Of a stretch of 64,000 bases of DNA, positions 58,040 to 64,000 are shown piece after piece. A program made the translations under genes and the position numbers. This DNA comes from JAOPZW01 sp963789015. Lineage in GTDB: Bacteria > Actinomycetota > Thermoleophilia > Solirubrobacterales > Solirubrobacteraceae. Numbering within the stretch: the first letter of the stretch is position 1; each line of letters opens with the position of its first letter. Location: assembly GCA_963789015.1 (NCBI GenBank), contig CAWBIU010000001.1, forward strand, positions 496,001 to 560,000, written 5' to 3'. A model generated the notes under the pieces. The model did no database searches. It was not told where the DNA came from and worked only from the letters and a program-made list of their open reading frames with translations.

Positions 58040-60132
58040 TGGCCACCGTCGCCACCCCGTCCATCGGCGCGCCGCTGACGCGCGTCGAGGGCCGCGAGAA
58101 GGTCACCGGCCAGGCGCGCTATGCCTTCGAGCACAACGTCGAGGGCGCCGCCTATGCGTGGGTCGTCGGGTCGGCGATCGCCAAGGGCGAGGTGCGCGCC
58201 GTGGACGCCACGCGCGCCCGCGAGCTGCCCGGGGTCGTCGGCGTGCTGTGGCACGGCAACGCGCCGCGGCTGGCCTCGCTCGACGACGCCGAGCTCGCCG
58301 TCCTGCAGTCGGCCACGGTCAGCTACCGCGGCCAGATCGTCGCGCTGATCGTCGCCGACGCGCTCGAGACCGCGCGCGAGGCCGCCGGCCTGCTCGACGT
58401 CGAGTACGAGGCGGCCGAGCACGACGTGCAGCTGCGCTCCGACCACCCGTCGCTGTACGCGCCCCCGAAGGTCAACCCGGCCTTCGACACCGACACCGAC
58501 GAGGGCGACGTGGACGGCGCGCTGGCCGGCGCCGCGGTCACCGTCGACGCGACCTACACGACGCCGGCGCAGCACAACAACCCGATGGAGCCGCACGCCA
58601 CGGTGGCGGTCTGGACCGACGGCGACCTGACGGTGTACGAGTCGACGCAGGGCGCGGTCCAGGCGCGCGACACGATCGCCAAGGTCTTCGGCCTGCCGGC
58701 CGTGCGGGTTCGGGTCGTCTCGCCGCACGTCGGCGGCGGCTTCGGCTCCAAGGGCCTGCCGCGGCCGAACGTGATCGCCGCCGCGCTCGCCGCCAAGCAC
58801 GTCGAGCGGCCGGTCAAGCTCGCCGTGACGCGCCAGGACATGTTCGTCTTCACCGGCTACCGCACGCCCACGATCCAGCGGCTGCGCCTCGGCGCCGAGG
58901 CCGACGGGCGCCTCACGGCGCTGGCCCACGAGGTCGTCGAGCAGACCTCGGCGATCAAGGAGTTCGCCGAGCAGACGGCGGTCGCCTCGCGGATGATGTA
59001 CGCGACGCCCAACCGGCGCACGCGCCACCGCCTCGCGAGCCTCAACGTGCCCACGCCGTCGTGGATGCGCGCGCCGGGCGAGACGCCCGGCATGTACGCG
59101 CTCGAGTGCGCGATGGACGAGCTCGCGATCGCGTGCGGGCTGGACCCGATCGAGCTGCGCGCGCGCAACGAGCCGGAGACGGACCCGGAGACCGGCCTGC
59201 CGTTCAGCTCGCGCAACCTCGTCGCCTGCCTGCGTGAGGGCGCGGAGCGCTTCGGCTGGGGCGGCCGCGACCCGGCGCCGGGCGTGCGCCGCGACGAGCG
59301 CTGGCTCGTCGGCACGGGCGTCGCCGCGTCGACCTACCCGGCCAGGCGCGCCCCCTCCTCGGCCTTCGCGCGGGCGCTCCCGGACGGGTCCTACGTCGTC
59401 GGGATCGGCGCCGCCGACATCGGGACGGGCGCCCGCACCGTGCTCACGCAGATCGCCGCCGACGCCCTCGAGACCGGGATCGACCGCGTCCGCGTGGAGA
59501 TCGGCGACAGCTCGCTGCCGAGGGCGATGCTCGCCGGCGGCTCGATGGGCACCGCGTCGTGGGGCTCGGCGATCTTCAAGGCGGCGGGTGCGCTGCGCGC
59601 CGCGCTCGCCGAGTCGGGCGGCGAGATCCCGCCCGAGGGCATCGAGGCGAGCGCCTCGACGGCCGACGACATCAAGGCCCAGGAGGCCCTGTCACGCCAC
59701 GGCTACGGCGCGCAGTTCGCCGAGGTCCGCGTCGACGCCGACACCGGTGAGGTACGCGTGCCGCGCCTGCTCGGCGTGTTCGCCGTCGGGCGCATCATCA
59801 ACCCGATCACCGCGCGCTCGCAGCTGATCGGCGGCATGACCATGGGCCTGTCGATGGCGCTGCACGAGGAGAGCACGATCGACCGCGAGTTCGGCGACTA
59901 CGTCAACCACGACCTCGCGCAGTACCACGTCGCCGCGTGTGCCGACGTGCTGGACGTGGAGGCGACCTGGCTCGACGAGGACGACCCGCACCTCAACCCC
60001 ATGGGGGCGAAGGGCATCGGCGAGATCGGGATCGTCGGGACGGCCGCGGCGGTCGCCAACGCCGTCCACCACGCGACGGGCAGACGCGTGCGCGACCTGC
60101 CGCTGCGCCTCGACAGGGTGCTGGTCGTCTGA
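58039..60132 (+). CDS. Aldehyde oxidoreductase molybdopterin subunit (PaoC/YagR-like)
   Basis: 697 aa. VEGREKVTGQARYAFEHNVE opens the hammerhead domain; AQHNNPMEPHATVAVW, SPHVGGGFGSKGLPRPNVIA and PSWMRAPGETPGMYALECAM follow; the active-site Glu is in MGAKGIGEIGIVGTAAAVAN. Members oxidise aldehydes or heteroaromatics using molybdopterin cytosine dinucleotide. This is the second Mo-hydroxylase of the window; the substrate is unknown. As at the XDH locus, no maturation chaperone gene is adjacent. Confidence 0.93.
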   Translation: MATVATPSIGAPLTRVEGREKVTGQARYAFEHNVEGAAYAWVVGSAIAKGEVRAVDATRARELPGVVGVLWHGNAPRLASLDDAELAVLQSATVSYRGQIVALIVADALETAREAAGLLDVEYEAAEHDVQLRSDHPSLYAPPKVNPAFDTDTDEGDVDGALAGAAVTVDATYTTPAQHNNPMEPHATVAVWTDGDLTVYESTQGAVQARDTIAKVFGLPAVRVRVVSPHVGGGFGSKGLPRPNVIAAALAAKHVERPVKLAVTRQDMFVFTGYRTPTIQRLRLGAEADGRLTALAHEVVEQTSAIKEFAEQTAVASRMMYATPNRRTRHRLASLNVPTPSWMRAPGETPGMYALECAMDELAIACGLDPIELRARNEPETDPETGLPFSSRNLVACLREGAERFGWGGRDPAPGVRRDERWLVGTGVAASTYPARRAPSSAFARALPDGSYVVGIGAADIGTGARTVLTQIAADALETGIDRVRVEIGDSSLPRAMLAGGSMGTASWGSAIFKAAGALRAALAESGGEIPPEGIEASASTADDIKAQEALSRHGYGAQFAEVRVDADTGEVRVPRLLGVFAVGRIINPITARSQLIGGMTMGLSMALHEESTIDREFGDYVNHDLAQYHVAACADVLDVEATWLDEDDPHLNPMGAKGIGEIGIVGTAAAVANAVHHATGRRVRDLPLRLDRVLVV

Positions 60133-60135
60133 TCG

Positions 60136-60696
60136 TCAGCCCGCGAAGTCGGCGGTGACCGTCGCGCCCGCGCCGCCCACGGGTGCGCCGGGCGCAACTC
60201 CGACGCCGACCGCCGAGAAGCCGCCGTCGAGGATGATCTCGCGGTGGGGCGGCGACGCCATCCACGCGGCCACGAGCGCGGCCGGCGAGGCGAGGCTGCC
60301 CGAGCCCCATCCGATCGTCTCGCCCGCGCGGCCGGCGGCGCGGAAGCCGACGCGCTTCAGGCGCGAGCCGAGGGTGCTGCCGCTCGGCGACACGTGGTCG
60401 AAGAAGCCCTGGTCGACCATCGCCCGCGAGTAGCGCTTGGCGGCGAGTGCGAGTCCCTCGTCGTGACGCACCGCGGACAGGCCGCGCTTGGTGCGCTCCT
60501 GGTTGAGCTCGCAGCGCACGGCGCGCGCATGACGCGACGCGCTGTCCGCGCTCGGCGGGCCCATCGACTCGCAGGCGAGCGCCCCCGCGGCCGGCAGCAT
60601 CGTCGCCACCGAGGCGACGAGCGCGAACAGGAATACGCGTCCGCGCGAGGTACGCGAGGACGCGTCGAATACACGACGACGAATCGACGAGGACAC
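60136..60696 (-). CDS. Secreted CAP-domain (SCP/PR1-like) protein
   Basis: 186 aa, GTG start. A basic N-terminus and hydrophobic segment (RVFLFALVASVATMLPAAGA, about 20-39) make a long signal peptide. The CAP domain has ELNQERTKRGLSAVRHDEGL, AKRYSRAMVDQGFFDHVSPS (His), GETIGWGSGSLASPAALVAA and WMASPPHREIILDGG (His/Glu). Such proteins act on or bind the cell wall. Its long leader carries a cyclic-di-AMP riboswitch, as with other actinobacterial wall-remodelling genes. Confidence 0.92.
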   Translation of the reverse strand: MSSSIRRRVFDASSRTSRGRVFLFALVASVATMLPAAGALACESMGPPSADSASRHARAVRCELNQERTKRGLSAVRHDEGLALAAKRYSRAMVDQGFFDHVSPSGSTLGSRLKRVGFRAAGRAGETIGWGSGSLASPAALVAAWMASPPHREIILDGGFSAVGVGVAPGAPVGGAGATVTADFAG

Positions 60697-60720
60697 GACG
60701 GCTACAACCCCCTCTGTGGT

Positions 60721-60866
60721 GCCTACGGGGTTAGCTGTCGGGCTCGCGCGAAAGGGCCGCGCTACACCGGGCTACGCCGGCGATTCGCCCCCGACCACCG
60801 AGGTGGTCCGTGGGTCCCCCGCCCCCCACCGGTAGGGCCGGCTGGGGTTCGGCTGGTTCAACGACC
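60721..60866 (-). ncRNA. Cyclic-di-AMP (ydaO/yuaA) riboswitch
   Basis: Read on the minus strand the leader has the family's conserved blocks in order: GAACC-type 5' part (TTGAACCAGCCGAACCCC), GGCGGGGGACC, GGGGGCGAATCGCC, a GTAGC segment and the 3' block GAGCCCGACAGCTAACCCCG followed by TAGGC. These match the ydaO consensus, including GGGGAACC, GGGUGAAUC and GACAGCUAACC. Right after it, GAGGGGG (60710-60716) can pair with the aptamer's AACCCC, a likely way to hide the ribosome site or alter folding on ligand binding. It precedes the CAP-domain gene. Confidence 0.88.
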
Positions 60867-60872
60867 GCGGGG

Positions 60873-60878
60873 ACAATA
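60873..60878 (-). promoter_or_regulatory. Putative -10 box TATTGT for the riboswitch transcript
   Basis: Minus-strand TATTGT lies about 7 nt before the predicted 5' end of the riboswitch. A clear TTGACA -35 is not seen. Confidence 0.4.
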
Positions 60879-60963
60879 GCCGGTTTTGCTCGCGATGGCG
60901 CGAAGGAAAGCCATAACTACGACACGCGCAAATGGAGTGACGCTGTTCGCCTGAAAACGCCGC

Positions 60964-61557
60964 TTATCGGTCCATCGGAGCGGGTTCGGCTGCCGGCTCG
61001 CGCGTGAAGCGCGGCTCGTCCTCGCCGAGACCCGGGACCTGCGCGGCGACCTTCTGCACGGCCTCCTCGGCCCTGGCCGACGCCTTCTCGTCCGTCGCCA
61101 GATAGGAGCCGGCGATCCCGGCGCCGAGCTGCAGGAGCGCCCACGCCGGGCCCTTCATGCGCGGGAACAGCGCGGCGTCGACCGACGGCTTGCCGGGGCC
61201 GGTGTCGGTGAGGGCCACGAGCGCCGCGATGACGACGGCGTTGTACTCCCAGCCGCCGCTGGTGACCCACGGGCCGTTGCTGCCGTGGACCTTGCGGATC
61301 GCGGTGACCATCGTCGCCGTCAGGCCCGCGCCGGCCAGCGGCGTGAGCGCGCCGAGGGTGATGAGCGCGCCGCCGACCGTCTCGGCCGTGCCCGCCGCCG
61401 TCGCGTGGCGGGTGCCCGGCCTGAGCCCGAGCGACTCGAAGAACCCGGCCGTGCCCTCGCGGCCGTGGCCGCCGAACCAGCCGAACAGCTTCTGCGTCCC
61501 GTGGCCCACGAAGAGGGGGCCGATGACGCCGCGCAGGACCAGGGAGCCGAGTCTCAT
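60964..61557 (-). CDS. DoxX-family membrane protein
   Basis: 197 aa from ATG 61557 with GGAGG 5-9 nt upstream. The DoxX core is VLRGVIGPLFVGHGTQKLFG with WFGGHGREGTAGFFESLGLR, then ETVGGALITLGALTPLAGAG and VIAALVALTDTGPGKPSVD; four TM helices expected. A C-terminal 45-residue tail (EKASARAEEAVQKVAAQVPG and EDEPRFTREPAAEPA) is unusual; the RFTRE block also ends the sugar transporter. DoxX proteins are linked to quinone/thiol redox; role here unknown. Confidence 0.88.
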   Translation of the reverse strand: MRLGSLVLRGVIGPLFVGHGTQKLFGWFGGHGREGTAGFFESLGLRPGTRHATAAGTAETVGGALITLGALTPLAGAGLTATMVTAIRKVHGSNGPWVTSGGWEYNAVVIAALVALTDTGPGKPSVDAALFPRMKGPAWALLQLGAGIAGSYLATDEKASARAEEAVQKVAAQVPGLGEDEPRFTREPAAEPAPMDR

Positions 61558-61619
61558 GGGTGCCTCCGTCGAAGGTCGATACGGAGGTGTAGCCGCCACC
61601 GGGGCGGCCCAAACGCGCG

Positions 61620-61808
61620 TCAGGCGGCGGGGCGCTCGGCGGCGGCGCCCGCGGCGCGGTGCACGACCGCCTCGTGCACGGGCGGGCGCGCCGTGTACCA
61701 GTAGGTGAAGCGCAGCACCGTGCAGTCCGCCGGCAGACCGGCGAGCGCGCGGGTCAGGCGGCGGCTCAGCGAGCCCTCGTCGCCGTCGATCAGCCTCAGG
61801 ACCTCCAT
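61620..61808 (-). CDS. Small 62-aa protein of unknown function
   Basis: 62 aa from ATG 61808, with TACCGT (61815-61820, minus strand) 6 nt upstream as a leaderless-style -10 box. Sequence MEVLRLIDGDEGSLSRRLTR and ALAGLPADCTVLRFTYWYTA are protein-like, with one Cys. No family recognised. It is divergent from the DHA2 pump gene. Confidence 0.5.
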   Translation of the reverse strand: MEVLRLIDGDEGSLSRRLTRALAGLPADCTVLRFTYWYTARPPVHEAVVHRAAGAAAERPAA

Positions 61809-61814
61809 GGCTGC

Positions 61815-61820
61815 ACGGTA
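61815..61820 (-). promoter_or_regulatory. Putative -10 box TACCGT
   Basis: Minus-strand TACCGT ends 6 nt before ATG 61808 and supports the small gene. Confidence 0.4.
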
Positions 61821-61915
61821 GGGCGCGCGGCCTCGCCCGGCACGCGATTTCCTCCTCCGGTCCAGCGGGTCCCGACCGGCGGTCGACCGGCCGGGAGATG
61901 GGGTAGAAGCGGGCG

Positions 61916-63874
61916 GTGTCCTCACGGCGCTCCCTGCTGCCGGTCGTCGGCGGCCTCGTGCTCGTCATGCTGCTCGCCGCGCTGGACCAGACGATCGTCT
62001 CCACCGCGCTGCCGACGATCGTCAGCGAGCTGGGCGGGCTCGAGCACCTGTCGTGGGTGGTCACCGCCTACCTGCTCGCGATCACCGCGGTCACCGCGCT
62101 GTACGGCAAGCTCGGCGACCTCTTCGGGCGCAAGATCGTCCTGCAGGGCGCGCTCGTCCTGTTCCTGATCGGCTCGGCGCTGTGCGGCCTGGCCCAGGAC
62201 ATGACCCAGCTGATCGCCTTCCGGGCCGTCCAGGGCCTCGGCGGCGGCGGCCTCATCGTCTCGGCCCAGGCCGCGATCGGCGACGTCGTCTCGCCGCGCG
62301 AGCGCGGGAAGTACACCGGCATCTTCGGCGCCGTGTTCGGCGTGGCGAGCGTGGCCGGGCCGCTCATCGGCGGCTTCTTCACGAGCCACCTGTCGTGGCG
62401 CTGGATCTTCTACATCAACGTGCCGCTCGGGCTGCTCGCCCTGGCCGTGCTCGCCGTCGCGCTGCCGTCCAAGAGCGAGCGCGTCGCGCACGCGATCGAC
62501 TACGCGGGCACGGTCCTGCTCGCCGCCGGGCTCAGCGCGCTCGTGCTGCTCACGACGCTCGGCGGGACCTCGTACGACTGGAGCTCGCCGGTCATCGTCG
62601 CCCTCGGCATCGGCGCCGTCGCCGCGCTCGTCGCCTTCGTGGCCGTCGAGCGCCGCGCCGCCGAGCCGATCCTGCCGCCCGAGCTGTTCCGCAACCGCGT
62701 CTTCGCGGTGACGAGCGCGGTCGGCCTCGTCGTCGGCTTCGCCCTGTTCGGCGCGCTCACCTACCTGCCGCTGTTCCAGCAGATCGTGCGCGGCGACAGC
62801 CCGACCGAGTCGGGCCTGCAGCTGCTGCCGGTCATGGCCGGCGTGCTCATCGCCTCGATCGGCTCGGGGCAGGCGATCACGCGCACCGGCCGCTACCGCT
62901 ACTGGCCGATCGCCGGCACCGCGGTGGCGACCTTCGGGCTGCTCATGCTCAGCCGGCTGGACCGCGACACCTCGACGGTGGCCGCGTCGGCGGAGATGTT
63001 CCTCCTCGGCCTCGGGCTCGGGATGACCATGCAGGTGCTCGTGCTCGCCGTGCAGAACGCCGTCCCCTACGAGCAGCTCGGCGTGGCCACGTCGGGCGCG
63101 ACGCTGTTCCGCTCGATCGGCGGCTCGCTCGGCACGGCGGTGCTCGGGGCCGTGTTCGCCAACCGCCTGGGCGACATCCTCGCCGCCGACCTGCCCGGCG
63201 GCGCGAGCGAGGTGTCGGCCGACGTCGGGTCGCTCGATCCGTCCACGCTGCCCCGGCTGCCCGCGCCCGTGCGCGAGGCCTACCTGTCGGCGTTCACCGA
63301 TGCGCTCGACCTGGTCTTCCTCGTCGCCGCCGTGGTCATGGCCGTCGCCTTCCTGCTCACGTGGCTGCTCGAGGAGCGCCCGCTGCGCACGACCGTGGCC
63401 ACGTCGGGCCTCGGCGAGGCGTTCGCCACGCCGCATGACACCGACTCGGTGCGCGAGGTCACGCGCGAGGTCGGCGTCCTCGTGGGCCGCGAGGGCGCAG
63501 TCGACTTCCTGCGGCGCGTGACGGCACGGGCGGGGCTGGATCTGCCGCCCGAGGGGAGCTGGCTGCTCGTCCGCGCCGCCAGCGACGGGGCGGTCGACGT
63601 GCCGACGCTCGCCGCCGCCCACGGCGTCGAGCTCGACCGCCTGCGCTCGGCCTGCCGGGACCTGCACGGCCAGGACCTGCTGACCGGCGGGCCGGACGGC
63701 ACGACCGGGCTCACGGCGAGCGGCGCGGTGGCGGTCGACGCGCTCGCGGGCGCGCGCGTGGCCGCGCTCGAGGACCTCGCCGCGGGGTGGTCGCCGGGCG
63801 AGCACCCCGAGCTCGCGCGCGAGCTCGACCGCCTCGCCGACGACATCGCGCGCCAGGCGCCCGGCGCAGCCTAG
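61916..63874 (+). CDS. DHA2-type MFS efflux pump with C-terminal MarR-like winged-helix domain
   Basis: 652 aa, GTG start 6 nt after TAGAAG. Residues 1-490 form the 14-TM EmrB/QacA transporter: AALDQTIVSTALPTIVSELG, YGKLGDLFGRKIVLQGALVL, GGGLIVSAQAAIGDVVSPRE and SGATLFRSIGGSLGTAVLGA. The last about 150 residues are soluble and MarR-like: VREVTREVGVLVGREGAVDF, VDVPTLAAAHGVELDRLRSA (recognition-type helices), a wing PDGTTGLTASG and the dimer helix AGARVAALEDLAAGWSPGEH. A pump with an attached DNA-binding-type domain is unusual. Its stop is in a shared CTAG. Confidence 0.88.
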   Translation: MSSRRSLLPVVGGLVLVMLLAALDQTIVSTALPTIVSELGGLEHLSWVVTAYLLAITAVTALYGKLGDLFGRKIVLQGALVLFLIGSALCGLAQDMTQLIAFRAVQGLGGGGLIVSAQAAIGDVVSPRERGKYTGIFGAVFGVASVAGPLIGGFFTSHLSWRWIFYINVPLGLLALAVLAVALPSKSERVAHAIDYAGTVLLAAGLSALVLLTTLGGTSYDWSSPVIVALGIGAVAALVAFVAVERRAAEPILPPELFRNRVFAVTSAVGLVVGFALFGALTYLPLFQQIVRGDSPTESGLQLLPVMAGVLIASIGSGQAITRTGRYRYWPIAGTAVATFGLLMLSRLDRDTSTVAASAEMFLLGLGLGMTMQVLVLAVQNAVPYEQLGVATSGATLFRSIGGSLGTAVLGAVFANRLGDILAADLPGGASEVSADVGSLDPSTLPRLPAPVREAYLSAFTDALDLVFLVAAVVMAVAFLLTWLLEERPLRTTVATSGLGEAFATPHDTDSVREVTREVGVLVGREGAVDFLRRVTARAGLDLPPEGSWLLVRAASDGAVDVPTLAAAHGVELDRLRSACRDLHGQDLLTGGPDGTTGLTASGAVAVDALAGARVAALEDLAAGWSPGEHPELARELDRLADDIARQAPGAA

Positions 63875-64000
63875 ACGCGCGCGCTCGCGGGCACGAGCAT
63901 GCGCACGGCGACGGGCGCGAGCAGCACCATCACGAGCACGCGCAGGCCCTGCACGGCGATGATGAACGTCGTGTTCGCGCCCGCCCCGAAGGCGACGGCG
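63871..64000 (-). CDS. AbrB-family (Gate-type) membrane protein, 3' end only
   Basis: Only the last about 42 residues are in the window: FGAGANTTFIIAVQGLRVLV and MVLLAPVAVRMLVPASARV, then TAG. The N-T-T-F-I..VQ-x-L-R pattern is the C-terminal TM of AbrB/COG3180 membrane regulators or transporters. The start lies beyond the right edge. The stop overlaps the pump's stop (CTAG). Confidence 0.65.
   Translation of the reverse strand, partial: AVAFGAGANTTFIIAVQGLRVLVMVLLAPVAVRMLVPASARV

Overview
The window is very GC-rich DNA (roughly 74 % by eye), with many GTG starts and tightly packed genes that overlap as ATGA/GTGA. Two F420-type LLM oxidoreductases, CoxL/XDH-family molybdoenzymes, FemAB-like and DUF892 proteins, and a leaderless-style TAGnnT box before many start codons together point to a soil actinobacterium. 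The order Solirubrobacterales (Thermoleophilia) is my best guess, by inference only. I see no rRNA, tRNA, CRISPR array, prophage or insertion sequence.

Layout. 1-12.6 kb is a cell-surface/polysaccharide region: an adenylation enzyme (cut by the left edge), a carrier protein, an AAC(3)-fold acyltransferase, an alpha/alpha-barrel protein, a methyltransferase, GT4 and GT2 glycosyltransferases, a Wzx-type flippase and a deacetylase-like protein. Two paralogous secreted proteins of unknown function then bracket a FemAB/GNAT-like gene. 12.7-16.3 kb holds two SDRs behind a perfect 19-bp palindrome, plus small secreted or soluble unknowns. 16.4-20.0 kb encodes an M20 amidohydrolase, an LLM oxidoreductase and a dihydropyrimidinase/hydantoinase, probably for reductive pyrimidine or hydantoin breakdown. 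20-26.2 kb holds a UDP-sulfoquinovose-synthase-like enzyme with an Asn/Gly-rich tail, a YbhN-like membrane protein, a polyprenyl-type GT2 and two large membrane proteins.

26.2-35.0 kb is a divergent purine-catabolism locus. The minus strand carries OHCU decarboxylase, uricase, HIU hydrolase and adenine deaminase. The plus strand carries three xanthine-dehydrogenase-type subunits and an 8-oxoguanine-type deaminase. Together they would take adenine, hypoxanthine, xanthine and 8-oxoguanine to allantoin. Between about 28.98 and 32.34 kb the frame breaks about 20 times by single-base indels although the protein sequence stays conserved. I read this as sequence error, not decay. Neighbouring genes are intact.

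35-41.3 kb holds two response regulators, a NarL-type histidine kinase and a MacB/FtsX-type ABC exporter. 41.3-47.7 kb holds an internally deleted RidA protein, an LLM oxidoreductase, an AraC/DinB-like regulator, a PNPOx-like protein, galactokinase, a tandem DUF892 protein, a broken serine hydrolase, an AraC regulator and a PhnB-like protein. 47.7-56.2 kb is a sugar-use cassette: ROK repressor, Gfo/Idh dehydrogenase, RbsACB-type ABC importer, xylose-isomerase-like TIM barrel and a sugar-porter MFS gene with one frameshift. 56.3-60.1 kb is a second molybdoenzyme (PaoABC/YagTSR type). 60.1-64 kb contains a CAP-domain secreted protein behind a cyclic-di-AMP (ydaO/yuaA) riboswitch, a DoxX protein, a 62-aa protein, a DHA2 efflux pump carrying a MarR-like C-terminal domain, and the end of an AbrB-family membrane protein.

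Most striking items: the c-di-AMP riboswitch, the pump-MarR fusion, the adenylation/carrier/AAC(3) trio, the twin secreted proteins, the start-proximal TAGnnT promoters (some sharing a stop codon), and the dense indel patch.
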